Below, piece after piece: positions 18,064 to 25,619 of a stretch of 39,427 nucleotides of DNA (its first letter is position 1; the number at the start of each line of letters is the position of its first letter). The stretch spans positions 1 to 39,427 of the forward strand of contig CAZFEC010000030.1 in the NCBI GenBank assembly GCA_964517435.1, in the 5' to 3' direction. The stretch comes from BS150m-G50 sp964517435 (GTDB lineage Bacteria; CAIWAD01; BS150m-G50). The position numbers and the translations under genes are program-made. Below the pieces are notes generated by a model. The model did not search any database. It was given only the letters and a program-made list of their open reading frames with translations, and was not told the DNA's origin.

Positions 18064-19113
18064 ATGCCTGAACTGAGACACGATCCCTTGCAGATGCTGT
18101 GGGTGATCATCTCCACGGAACGGGGACAGCGCCCCATGGATATGCGCAAGCTGGAGGAGTTTCCGGAGCATGAATTCTGCCCCTTCTGCGAGGGCAACGA
18201 ACACGCGACACCCAAGGAGTTGTTCGCCATCCGGAAGGACGGTTCGGAGCCGGACGGCCCCGGCTGGCAGTTGCGGGTGGTGCCGAACAAATACCCCGCG
18301 CTGCGGATCGAGGGTGAACTGGACAGGCAGGGGATGGGCATCTACGATCAGATGAACGGCATCGGCGCCCACGAAGTGCTGATCGAATCGCCGGATCACG
18401 ACCTGCACATGGCCGACTTGAGCATCGCACATCTCACGCAGCTGTTCAAGACCTGCCAGCAGCGCATTCTCGACCTGTCCCAGGACCAGCGCTTCAAGTA
18501 TGTCCTGCTGTTCAAGAACCACGGGCTTTCCGCCGGCGCTTCCCTGGTGCACTCGCATACGCAAATCGTCGCGACGCCGGTGACCCCGCGTACTATCGCC
18601 ATCGAATTGGAGGTGGCGCGGAAGCATCATCAGTTGAAGGAGCGCTGCATCTTCTGCGATATCATCCAGCAGGAGCTGCAGGACGGTACCCGGCTGGTCA
18701 AACAGGACGACGATTTCGTGACCATGGCACCCTATGCTTCCCGCTTTCCCTTCGAGATGTCGATCTATCCGCGCCGGCATCACCACGACTTCGCGACGGC
18801 GGAGGAAGACGTGATACAAGCGCTGGCGGTGACCGTCAAGGACATCCTCAGCCGGATGCGCACCGGCCTGGACAATCCGCCGTTCAATTTCGTATTGCAC
18901 ACCGCTCCCAATATTCACCACACACCGCGTCGCGCCGGTTATTGGGATACGCTCGTTTACGACTTCCACTGGCACCTGGAGCTGTTTCCCCGCCTGACGC
19001 GGGTCGCCGGGTTCGAGTGGGGCAGCGGCTACTACATTAACACCACCGCACCGGAGGAAGCCGCCCGTTTCCTGCGCGAAATCCAGGTGGGCTACGACGG
19101 AACAAAAGCCTAG
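18064..19113 (+). CDS. galT: Galactose-1-phosphate uridylyltransferase (HIT superfamily)
   Basis: A 349-residue enzyme exchanging UMP between UDP-glucose and galactose-1-phosphate (Leloir pathway). Members clustered with glycogen genes may instead be ADP-glucose/hexose-phosphate nucleotidyltransferases. The zinc-type motif FCPFC lies at residues 38-42, with RVVPNKYPAL, GAHEVLIESPDHD and the active-site motif LVHSHTQ, in which His165 would carry the uridylyl group. Many GalT have HPH; here it is HSH, also seen in this branch. ATG 18064 follows GGCGGGG; a TTG at 18058 is in frame. It lies 24 bp after the GH57 gene and 40 bp before glgA, so it is probably co-transcribed. One GTGATAC site at 18811. 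Confidence 0.9.
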   Translation: MPELRHDPLQMLWVIISTERGQRPMDMRKLEEFPEHEFCPFCEGNEHATPKELFAIRKDGSEPDGPGWQLRVVPNKYPALRIEGELDRQGMGIYDQMNGIGAHEVLIESPDHDLHMADLSIAHLTQLFKTCQQRILDLSQDQRFKYVLLFKNHGLSAGASLVHSHTQIVATPVTPRTIAIELEVARKHHQLKERCIFCDIIQQELQDGTRLVKQDDDFVTMAPYASRFPFEMSIYPRRHHHDFATAEEDVIQALAVTVKDILSRMRTGLDNPPFNFVLHTAPNIHHTPRRAGYWDTLVYDFHWHLELFPRLTRVAGFEWGSGYYINTTAPEEAARFLREIQVGYDGTKA

Positions 19114-19153
19114 GCCGCCGGCAGGCGACCACGGCAAACTTGGAGCAGCTGAA

Positions 19154-20647
19154 GTGAGACAAATCCGAGTCGCTTTCATAACGGCGGAAATGGCCCCCTT
19201 CGTCAAGGCGGGCGGCCTGGCCGATGTCGCCGGCGCCCTGCCGGAAGCGTTACTCGGCTACGGTGTAGACTCCAGCGTCTTCCTGCCGCTTTACGGAGAC
19301 ATCGACCGGGATCGGCACGGCATCGAGCCGCTGCCCGGCAACGACGACCTGGAGGTGGCCGACGGCCGCTATGGCCTTACCGCGGCGTTGTATCACACCA
19401 AGACTGACGCCGGTCTGCCGATCTACTTCATTCGGCAGGATCGGTATTTCGACCGACCGGGCATCTACACGGTGCCCGGCAGCGGCACCGCCTGGCCCGA
19501 CGACGACGAGCGGTTTTTCTTCTTTCAACAGGCGGTGCTGGCCGGTATCGAGGCGCTGAGGCTCCAGCCGGACCTGCTGCATCTCAACGACTACCACACC
19601 GCGCTGATTCCACTGCTGCTGCGGGAGCGGGTGCATCCTCCCGTCGGGGAGGACAGGGTCAGGACGCTCCTGACCATCCATAATCTCGGCTATCAGGGGG
19701 TCTACCCGCCGGGCTCAGCGCTGCGAGCCGGATTGGATCTCAGCTGGGTGGCACCGCTGGCCCCGCTCGAATTTCACGGCCGGCTGAATCTGCTCAAGGC
19801 GGGTATCCACTACGCGGACCATATCAACACAGTCAGTCCCGCCTACGCGGATGAAATTCTGACCGCCGCGCAGGGATTCGGTCTGGAGGGAATGCTGAAC
19901 GAACGCCGCGAAGACGTCAGCGGCATCATCAACGGTATCGATACCGACGGCTGGGATCCCGCGACCGATCCGCACCTGCCGGAGAATTATTCCGCGGCGG
20001 ATCTGAGCGGCAAGGCCGCTGACAAGGCGGCGCTGCAACGCGAAGTCGGTTTAGAGACCGGTGCGGCGCCCCTGGTGGGAATTGTATCACGCCTGGTGCA
20101 CCAGAAAGGCTGCGACCTGCTGTTGCAGGGATTGGGGCGGCTGTTGGCGGCCGGGTTGCAACTGGTAATACTCGGCACCGGTGAAAAGCAGTACGAGGAG
20201 GCGCTGGCGGCAGCGGCAGCCAAACATCCCCGGCACATCGCCTTTAAAGCCACCTTCGATAACGCGCTGGCGCACCGGATCGAAGCCGGCGCCGACCTGT
20301 TCCTGATGCCCTCCCGCTACGAGCCCTGCGGTTTGAACCAGCTCTACAGCCTGCGTTACGGCACCGTACCGGTGGTCGCCGCCACGGGAGGTCTGCGTGA
20401 TACAGTGCGCGAATGGAATTCCGGGAGCGGAACCGGCAACGGCTTTCTCTTTGCAGGTCCGAAGGTAGAGACGATGCTGGCGGCGCTGAACCGCGCTGTA
20501 CAGGTTTACGGCGACCGGAATCAGTGGCGGCAAATTCAGCTGAACGGCATGCAGGAGGATCATTCCTGGAGCAACTCGGCGCGCGAGTATCGGGAACTGT
20601 ACGAACGAATGGTGTATCACAAAACAGCGGAGGGTACCAGAAAATGA
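19154..20647 (+). CDS. glgA: Glycogen/starch synthase (GT5)
   Basis: A 497-residue retaining glycosyltransferase adding glucose from ADP-glucose to alpha-1,4-glucan chains. The start is GTG 19154 with GGAG about 9 nt before it. The donor-binding motif KAGGLADV is at residues 18-25. Further landmarks are HLNDYHTALIPLL, TIHNLGYQGVYP, NTVSPAYADEI, GIINGIDTDGWDP, GIVSRLVHQKGCDLL and the C-terminal PSRYEPCGLNQLYSLRYG with the GT-B glutamate. Length is typical. The stop TGA overlaps the glgC start as ATGA, indicating coupled synthesis of enzyme and donor-forming enzyme. Four GTGATAC-family sites (19390, 20084, 20397, 20614) make this the gene with the highest site density. Confidence 0.95.
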   Translation: MRQIRVAFITAEMAPFVKAGGLADVAGALPEALLGYGVDSSVFLPLYGDIDRDRHGIEPLPGNDDLEVADGRYGLTAALYHTKTDAGLPIYFIRQDRYFDRPGIYTVPGSGTAWPDDDERFFFFQQAVLAGIEALRLQPDLLHLNDYHTALIPLLLRERVHPPVGEDRVRTLLTIHNLGYQGVYPPGSALRAGLDLSWVAPLAPLEFHGRLNLLKAGIHYADHINTVSPAYADEILTAAQGFGLEGMLNERREDVSGIINGIDTDGWDPATDPHLPENYSAADLSGKAADKAALQREVGLETGAAPLVGIVSRLVHQKGCDLLLQGLGRLLAAGLQLVILGTGEKQYEEALAAAAAKHPRHIAFKATFDNALAHRIEAGADLFLMPSRYEPCGLNQLYSLRYGTVPVVAATGGLRDTVREWNSGSGTGNGFLFAGPKVETMLAALNRAVQVYGDRNQWRQIQLNGMQEDHSWSNSAREYRELYERMVYHKTAEGTRK

Positions 20648-21876
20648 AAGTGGCGGACCATCCCATCAGGGCGCTGAAACAAACCTCGGTCTTCATTCTC
20701 GCCGGAGGCGTCGGGCAGCGGCTCTTCCCGCTTACCCGGGAGCGCTCCAAGCCCGCTGTCAGTTTCGGGGGGAAATACCGCATCATCGACTTCACCCTCT
20801 CCAACTGCCTGAACTCCGGGCTGCGGCGGATCAACCTGCTGGTGCAGTATAAATCGCATTCCCTCAACCGGCATCTGAAGCAGGGTTGGAGCGTCTTCAG
20901 TTCGCGGCTGAACGAGCATATAACCGCGCTACCGCCGCAGTTCCATGCGGAGACCTGGTACAAGGGAACCGCCGACGCCGTCTACCAGAACCTCTTCATC
21001 ATCAGGGACGAGAATCCGGAGCAGGTGCTGATTCTCTCCGGCGATCATATCTACAAGATGGATTACGGGCGCATGCTGGAGTTCCACCTGGAGCGCAAAG
21101 CCGATCTCACAGTCGCCTGTCTGCCGTTGCCGCGGGCGGAAGCCAGCCGTTTCGGCGTGATGAGCGTCGATGAGGAGAACCGGGTAACGCGCTTTACGGA
21201 AAAACCGGAGCAGCCGGATCCGATTCCCGGCAGTGACGAGTTGTCGCTCTGCAGTATGGGTGTGTACATATTTTCCACCTACGAACTGGTGCGACAGCTG
21301 ATCAGGGACACCAAGCGCAGCTCCCGGCACGACTTCGGCACCGACATTATCCCGCAGATGATCGCGGCGGAGCGGGTCTACGCCTATCCGTTTACAGAGG
21401 AGGACGGCACCACCCGCTACTGGCGCGACATCGGCACGCTCGACGCCTACTACGAATCTTCAATCGATCTGGTGAACGTCGATCCGCAGTTCGACCTCTA
21501 CTCACCGAACTGGCCGATCTACACTTTCCAGGGCAGCCATCCGCCGGCGAAGTTCGTCTTCAACGATGAGGAACGGGTCGGCACCGCCTACAATTCACTG
21601 ACCTCCGGCGGTGTTATCATCAGCGGCGCCCGGGTGGAACGCTCGATTCTCTCCCCCTGCGTGAAAGTGCACAGCCGGTCGGAGGTCACCGACTCGATTC
21701 TGATGGATGACGTCGATGTGGCTAACGACTGCCGCATTCACCGCGCCATCATCGACAAGCGGGTGAAGATACCGGCGGGAACCCGGATCGGCGTCGACCT
21801 GGAGGAGGACCGGAAACTGTTCAATGTCACCGAAGGTGGCGTAGTGGTGATCCCCTCCGATTATCAGTTTGAATAG
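20644..21876 (+). CDS. glgC: Glucose-1-phosphate adenylyltransferase (ADP-glucose pyrophosphorylase)
   Basis: A 410-residue enzyme making ADP-glucose from glucose-1-phosphate and ATP, the committed step of glycogen synthesis. ATG 20644 overlaps the glgA stop by 4 bp, so the longer in-frame extension back to 20413 is rejected. The nucleotidyltransferase signature ILAGGVGQRLFPLTRERSK is followed by KPAVSFGGKYRIIDF, ILSGDHIYKMDY, RFTEKP and YWRDIGTLDAYYE. The C-terminal left-handed beta-helix begins near residue 300 (GGVIISGARVERSILSP, IIDKRVKIPAGTRIG). Family members are usually allosterically controlled by glycolytic intermediates. It has no GTGATAC site. Confidence 0.96.
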   Translation: MKVADHPIRALKQTSVFILAGGVGQRLFPLTRERSKPAVSFGGKYRIIDFTLSNCLNSGLRRINLLVQYKSHSLNRHLKQGWSVFSSRLNEHITALPPQFHAETWYKGTADAVYQNLFIIRDENPEQVLILSGDHIYKMDYGRMLEFHLERKADLTVACLPLPRAEASRFGVMSVDEENRVTRFTEKPEQPDPIPGSDELSLCSMGVYIFSTYELVRQLIRDTKRSSRHDFGTDIIPQMIAAERVYAYPFTEEDGTTRYWRDIGTLDAYYESSIDLVNVDPQFDLYSPNWPIYTFQGSHPPAKFVFNDEERVGTAYNSLTSGGVIISGARVERSILSPCVKVHSRSEVTDSILMDDVDVANDCRIHRAIIDKRVKIPAGTRIGVDLEEDRKLFNVTEGGVVVIPSDYQFE

Positions 21877-21972
21877 CTGGTAAGCGGTAATCATACGGCT
21901 GCGGTCGGGCGGTGGAATTTTCGTGATACAAGGCCGGCTGGCCTGATTGTGTAAACCCAGTGGGACAGGCAA

Positions 21973-22752
21973 ATGAGCGCGTCTGATCAGAATGAAATCC
22001 GTGAGCGGTGGAACCGGCTGGCGGCGGACTGGGACCGGCAGGTCGGCGACGAGGGGGATGATAACCGCCGCCTGAACTCCGATCCGGTGCTCTGGCAGCT
22101 GGCCGGCGACGTGGCGGGACTGCGTGTGCTGGACGCCGGTTGCGGCACCGGCTATCTCAGCCGTCAATTACGGGAACGAGGCGCGCTGGTAATCGGCGTC
22201 GATGTGGCGGAAGAGATGATCGCCATCGCCCGCGGCAAGAGCCCCGATCTCGATTACCGTGTCGATTCCTGCTGCGAGTTGCAAAGCCTGGAGGCGGAAT
22301 CGTTCGATCTGGTGCTGGCCAACTACGTGCTGATGGATCTACCCGATCTCGAGGCAGCGGTTACTGCTTTCTACAGGGTGCTCAAACCGGGCGGCGCGGC
22401 GGTGGTCATCTTCTCGCACCCCTGCTTCCCCCAGGGCGACGCTGAAGACGCCGACAGCCCCCGGCGGATCAGCTACTATTGGGAATTCAACTACTTCGAA
22501 CCACAGCGCCGGGTGGACCCGCCCTGGGGGCACTTCCAGGATGATTTCGTCTGGTTCCACCGGCCGTTATCTTACTACTGGAAGGTCTTTCAGTCGGCCG
22601 GTTTCCGGGTCAGCGACTTCGAAGAACCGCGTATCACGCCGGATCGCTATCACCTGGCACCCGATCAGCGCTGCCTGGACAACGATCGCACCCGTCCCTA
22701 TTCGGTGGCGTTCCGGCTGGTGAAAAAGAATGCGACAGCAGAAAAGGAATAA
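21973..22752 (+). CDS. Class I SAM-dependent methyltransferase
   Basis: A 259-residue methyltransferase of the Methyltransf_11/25 type. The SAM-binding motif I VLDAGCGTGYLSRQL lies near residues 51-65, the acidic motif II at VIGVDVAEEM, motif III-IV at FDLVLANYVLMDL and the post-motif at VLKPGGAAVVIFSHPC. ATG 21973 is preceded by GGGACAGG. The substrate is unknown; the C-terminal aromatic-rich segment (WEFNYFEPQRRVDPPWGHF) probably forms the acceptor site. It stands alone, 96 bp after glgC, in a spacer carrying a GTGATAC site (21923). Confidence 0.88.
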   Translation: MSASDQNEIRERWNRLAADWDRQVGDEGDDNRRLNSDPVLWQLAGDVAGLRVLDAGCGTGYLSRQLRERGALVIGVDVAEEMIAIARGKSPDLDYRVDSCCELQSLEAESFDLVLANYVLMDLPDLEAAVTAFYRVLKPGGAAVVIFSHPCFPQGDAEDADSPRRISYYWEFNYFEPQRRVDPPWGHFQDDFVWFHRPLSYYWKVFQSAGFRVSDFEEPRITPDRYHLAPDQRCLDNDRTRPYSVAFRLVKKNATAEKE

Positions 22753-22757
22753 TTGCC

Positions 22758-22777
22758 GCCGGTATAGCCGTACCGGC
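22758..22777 (+). other. Hairpin between methyltransferase and hemolysin III genes
   Basis: GCCGGTA and TACCGGC form a perfect 7-bp stem with a 6-nt loop just after the methyltransferase stop. No T run follows, so this could be an mRNA-stabilising hairpin or a weak terminator. Confidence 0.35.
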
Positions 22778-22803
22778 CGTAAACCGCGAAACAATGCAAC
22801 GTC

Positions 22804-23457
22804 ATGAACCGGAAGCTTGATCCTCGCTATACTATGGGCGAAGAAATCGCCAACAGTATTACCCATGGCATCGGAGTAGCCCTTTCCATTGCCGGGCTGG
22901 CAATCCTTACCGCATTTGCGAGCTTGATCGGCGATCCCTGGCGGATCACCAGTTGCGCTGTTTTCGGCGCCACCCTGATTCTACTCTACATGACATCCAC
23001 TTTGTATCACGGCATCCAACAACCGCGCGCCAAAGCCGTGCTCCGGCTGCTGGATCACTCCGCCATCTTTATCCTCATCGCCGGGACCTACACTCCCTTC
23101 ATGCTGGTCAACCTGCGCGGCCCCTGGGGCTGGTCGCTTTTCGGCGTCATCTGGGGGTTGGCGATACTCGGCGTGGCTTTTCAGACGACCATCATGCGCC
23201 GGCATCCGATTATCTCTGTCGCCATTTACCTCTGTATGGGCTGGACGGTAGCCGTGGCGATCAAGCCGATGTTGAGTAATGTCGCACCCGGCGGTTTGAT
23301 TCTGCTCCTCGCAGGTGGCGTTGCCTACACTGCCGGCAGCGCCTTTTATGGCTGGCGTCGTCTGCGTTTCGGGCACTCCATCTGGCATCTCTTCGTGCTG
23401 GCAGGCAGCATACTCCATTTTTTCGCGGTGCTTTTCTACGTCATTCCACTCGCGTAA
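22804..23457 (+). CDS. Hemolysin III / TrhA (YqfA) family membrane protein
   Basis: A 217-residue protein with seven predicted membrane helices, of the hemolysin III (PAQR-related) family. Conserved blocks include EEIANSITHGIGVALS with its His, STLYHGIQQ, LLDHSAIFILIAGTYTPF and a C-terminal IWHLFVLAGSILHFFAV with two His. These histidines and acids form the presumed metal site of PAQR-type hydrolases. Physiological role is uncertain; E. coli members are linked to membrane-lipid homeostasis. ATG 22804 has no strong Shine-Dalgarno. The conserved LYH codons at 23002-23010 spell the last GTGATAC-family site in the window (23004-23010). Confidence 0.92.
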   Translation: MNRKLDPRYTMGEEIANSITHGIGVALSIAGLAILTAFASLIGDPWRITSCAVFGATLILLYMTSTLYHGIQQPRAKAVLRLLDHSAIFILIAGTYTPFMLVNLRGPWGWSLFGVIWGLAILGVAFQTTIMRRHPIISVAIYLCMGWTVAVAIKPMLSNVAPGGLILLLAGGVAYTAGSAFYGWRRLRFGHSIWHLFVLAGSILHFFAVLFYVIPLA

Positions 23458-23485
23458 TGGACAGCCACATAAAGGAACCGCTGAT

Positions 23486-24505
23486 ATGAAAACCGAACTT
23501 CTCGATCGCCTGGCCTCCCGCGGCGCTGAATTCCTCGGCGCCAGGCATCCTTATATCTGCGGTGCGATGACCTGGGTCAGCAATCCGGAGCTGGTGGCCG
23601 CGGTCAGCAACGCCGGTGGCTTCGCCAGCCTGGCCGGTGGCAACGCGCCGATAGAGATCCTCAAGGAAGAAGTCCAGCGGACGCGCACCCTGACTGACAA
23701 ACCTTTCGGCGTGAACCTCATCACCCTGGCGCCGGCATATCAGGATCAACTGGAGCTGGTCAAACAGCTGGAGGTCAGCCACATCATTCTGGCAGGCGGG
23801 TTGCCGCGCCGTCGCGAAGTGCAGTCCGCCAAGGAAGGCGCCGCCAAGGTCCTCTGTTTCGCGCCTACCCAGTCGGTGGCGCAACTGATGGTGGAGTACG
23901 GCGCCGACGCGCTGATCCTGGAGGGAATGGAAGCGGGGGGTCATGTCGGTCATGTCGCTCTGTCGATCCTGCTGCAGCAGGTGCTCTTCGCGGCGCCGGA
24001 GGTTCCGGTCTTCGTGGGGGGCGGCATCGCCACCGGCCGCATGTGCGCGCATCTGTTCGCCATGGGAGCGGCGGGCGTACAGCTGGGTACCCGTTTCGCC
24101 ATGGCGGAGGAAAGCTGTGCCCACCCGCTCTTCAAGGAGGCCTTCATCAAGGCCAACGCGCGAGACGCGGTCTCCACGCCGCAGTTCGACAGCCGGCTGC
24201 CGGTGGTGGCGGTGCGCGCGCTGCGTAACAACGGTACCGATGACTTCGGCCGGCTGCAGCTGCAATTGCTGGAAAAGCTCGAAAACGGCACTATTGACCG
24301 TCAGGAGGCGCAACAAAGGGTGGAGGAGTTCTGGGTGGGACGGTTGCGCGACGCCGTCCAGGATGGCGATACCAGCTACGGCTCGCTGATGGCTGGCCAG
24401 TCGGTCGGTCTGGTGGACCGGATCATACCGGTGCGGGAGATCATCGAAGAGCTGGTCGGGGATACCGAAGCGGAGTTGCAGCGGGTGAAGGAGTTGCTGA
24501 CTTGA
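23486..24505 (+). CDS. Nitronate monooxygenase / FabK-like FMN enzyme
   Basis: A 339-residue FMN-dependent TIM-barrel protein of the 2-nitropropane dioxygenase/nitronate monooxygenase family, which also includes the enoyl-ACP reductase FabK. Typical blocks are PYICGAMTWVSNPELVAAV, NAGGFASLAGG, KPFGVNLITL, the nitronate-site EGMEAGGHVGHV, VPVFVGGGIATGRM and FAMGAAGVQLGTRFAMAEE for FMN phosphate binding. ATG 23486 follows AAGGA and makes the protein begin like family members; an open frame from 23315 overlaps hemolysin III and is rejected. EAGGHVGH is compatible with either nitronate monooxygenase or FabK activity. Confidence 0.88.
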   Translation: MKTELLDRLASRGAEFLGARHPYICGAMTWVSNPELVAAVSNAGGFASLAGGNAPIEILKEEVQRTRTLTDKPFGVNLITLAPAYQDQLELVKQLEVSHIILAGGLPRRREVQSAKEGAAKVLCFAPTQSVAQLMVEYGADALILEGMEAGGHVGHVALSILLQQVLFAAPEVPVFVGGGIATGRMCAHLFAMGAAGVQLGTRFAMAEESCAHPLFKEAFIKANARDAVSTPQFDSRLPVVAVRALRNNGTDDFGRLQLQLLEKLENGTIDRQEAQQRVEEFWVGRLRDAVQDGDTSYGSLMAGQSVGLVDRIIPVREIIEELVGDTEAELQRVKELLT

Positions 24506-24634
24506 TCCCAGCTAACAATGATCGGCAGTGGCGGCATCTGGAAGCAAGAGCCCCTTTTCAACCGAAAAACGTGCTTCTAAGGCTCAAAATCAGTCGAAAT
24601 TCAAGGTTAAGTGAAAAATATCCAGTAGGATACG

Positions 24635-24648
24635 CAGGTCCGACCCTG
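24635..24648 (+). repeat. 14-bp intergenic repeat CAGGTCCGACCCTG, copy 1
   Basis: An exact inverted match occurs at 37379-37392 (CAGGGTCGGACCTG). Both copies lie just outside genes: this one 18 bp before a GNAT start, the other 14 bp after the TonB receptor stop. The word is itself partly self-complementary (GGTCCGACC). Confidence 0.6.
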
Positions 24649-24665
24649 TTAAAAGACTATCGATC

Positions 24666-25124
24666 ATGAACATCCGCTATACCTCCTCACTGACGGACAT
24701 CACGCCACAGCAGCTGACCGGCTTTTTCGTCGGTTGGCCGCACCCCCCTGCGCCGGAACGCCATCTCCAGATTCTCGCCAACAGCAGTCATGTCCTGCTG
24801 GCGGTGGAGGAGGAGAGCGGACGGGTGGTTGGATTCATCAATGCCGTCTCCGACGGCATCCATTGCGCCCACATCCCGCTGCTGGAGGTGCTGCCCGCCT
24901 GGCAGGGGCGCGACATCGGGCGGAATCTGGTCACGCGGCTCCTGGCGGAGCTGTCTCAGCTCTACGCGATCGATCTTACCTGCGATCCGCCGCTGCAGGC
25001 GTTCTACGCGCGCTGCGGTATGCAGCCTTCGACCGGTATGATGGTCAGGAACTTCGACAGGCAGAACGCCGAGCCGCCGCCCGCGGACGATCCGGCAAAC
25101 GCTGCCGGGGAGAATCACGGATGA
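24666..25124 (+). CDS. GNAT-family N-acetyltransferase
   Basis: A 152-residue acetyltransferase of the GNAT fold. The core is VLLAVEEESGRVVGFINAVSDG (beta strands 2-4) and LEVLPAWQGRDIGRNLVTRLL, in which QGRDIGR is the acetyl-CoA pyrophosphate-binding Q/RxxGxG/A motif; LQAFYARCGMQPSTGM closes the fold. The acceptor is unknown. ATG 24666 follows the 160-bp spacer with the 14-bp repeat. The stop overlaps the next gene's ATG as ATGA, so the two acetyltransferases are coupled. Confidence 0.88.
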   Translation: MNIRYTSSLTDITPQQLTGFFVGWPHPPAPERHLQILANSSHVLLAVEEESGRVVGFINAVSDGIHCAHIPLLEVLPAWQGRDIGRNLVTRLLAELSQLYAIDLTCDPPLQAFYARCGMQPSTGMMVRNFDRQNAEPPPADDPANAAGENHG

Positions 25125-25618
25125 TAATCCGTCATGAGTATCGCCTGAAACTGGACCAATACCGGGAGCTCCCGCCCAAGCGGAAGTACCCCGATGTCGA
25201 ATTGCGCAACCCGGTGCCGGCCGATGTCCCCGTCCTGGCGGAGTTAATGCTCGACTCCTACCGCGGCACTATCGACTACGCCGGCGAGACGTTGACGGAC
25301 GCCCGCGGCGAGATGGAATCGCACTTCGCCGGCGGCTACGGGAAACCGTTGGCTGAGTGCTCCTGGCTCGGATACATCGGGCCGGATCTCGTTAGCGCCT
25401 GTCTGGTCGCGTGGTGGGAGAAGCGGGACTGCCCGCTGATCAGCTTCGTGATGACCGGCAGCAACTGGAAGGGGCGGCAGCTGGGCGCCATCCTGCTCCA
25501 GACCTCCCTGCAGTCCCTGATGCAGGCGGGCTATACGGAAGCGCGCGCCGTCATCACGGAAGGCAACCTCCCGTCGGAAGCACTGTTCGAGAAAGCCGGT
25601 TTCCAGCCGACAACCTGA
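25121..25618 (+). CDS. Second GNAT-family N-acetyltransferase
   Basis: A 165-residue GNAT protein. ATG 25121 overlaps the preceding stop by 4 bp, so the longer frame from 24734 is an artefact. After a basic N-terminus (EYRLKLDQYRELPPKRKYP) come VELRNPVPADVPVLAELML, LISFVMTGSNWKGRQLGAILL, in which WKGRQLGA is the acetyl-CoA motif, and VITEGNLPSEALFEKAGFQP, the typical GNAT end. It is divergent from its neighbour, so the pair is not an obvious recent duplication. The acceptor is unknown. Confidence 0.85.
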   Translation: MIIRHEYRLKLDQYRELPPKRKYPDVELRNPVPADVPVLAELMLDSYRGTIDYAGETLTDARGEMESHFAGGYGKPLAECSWLGYIGPDLVSACLVAWWEKRDCPLISFVMTGSNWKGRQLGAILLQTSLQSLMQAGYTEARAVITEGNLPSEALFEKAGFQPTT

Positions 25619-25619
25619 G

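Larger units (their letters stand above)
1533..23010. repeat. Dispersed 7-bp word GTGATAC/GTATCAC, 29 copies (consensus YGTGATACR)
   Basis: First bases of GTGATAC copies: 1533, 7041, 7378, 7897, 8750, 10859, 10891, 11364, 11982, 12844, 13857, 14115, 14882, 16198, 18811, 20397, 21923. First bases of GTATCAC copies: 3347, 4614, 5718, 5987, 8283, 9988, 17112, 19390, 20084, 20614, 22631, 23004. Oriented as GTGATAC, the preceding base is C in 18, T in 8, G in 3 and A in none. The following base is A in 20, G in 7, C in 2 and T in none. Spacing runs from 32 to 1814 bp, mean about 770. Copies lie in genes and spacers and in different reading frames. No copy was found in 1-1532 or 23011-39427. Counted by eye; one or two could be missed. 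Confidence 0.85.

Noticed and set aside
15880..19206. A 1108-codon minus-strand open frame opposite GH57 and galT
   Set aside because: It lies entirely opposite well-supported enzymes, shows no family motif and has a His/Gln/Val-rich composition typical of antisense frames in high-G+C genes.
20413..20643. 77-residue N-terminal extension of GlgC
   Set aside because: It overlaps glgA out of frame; ATG 20644 with ATGA coupling gives a family-typical N-terminus.
1533..23010. GTGATAC as a Chi or KOPS-type polar motif
   Set aside because: Orientation is nearly balanced (17 to 12) and does not follow gene direction, unlike these strand-biased motifs.
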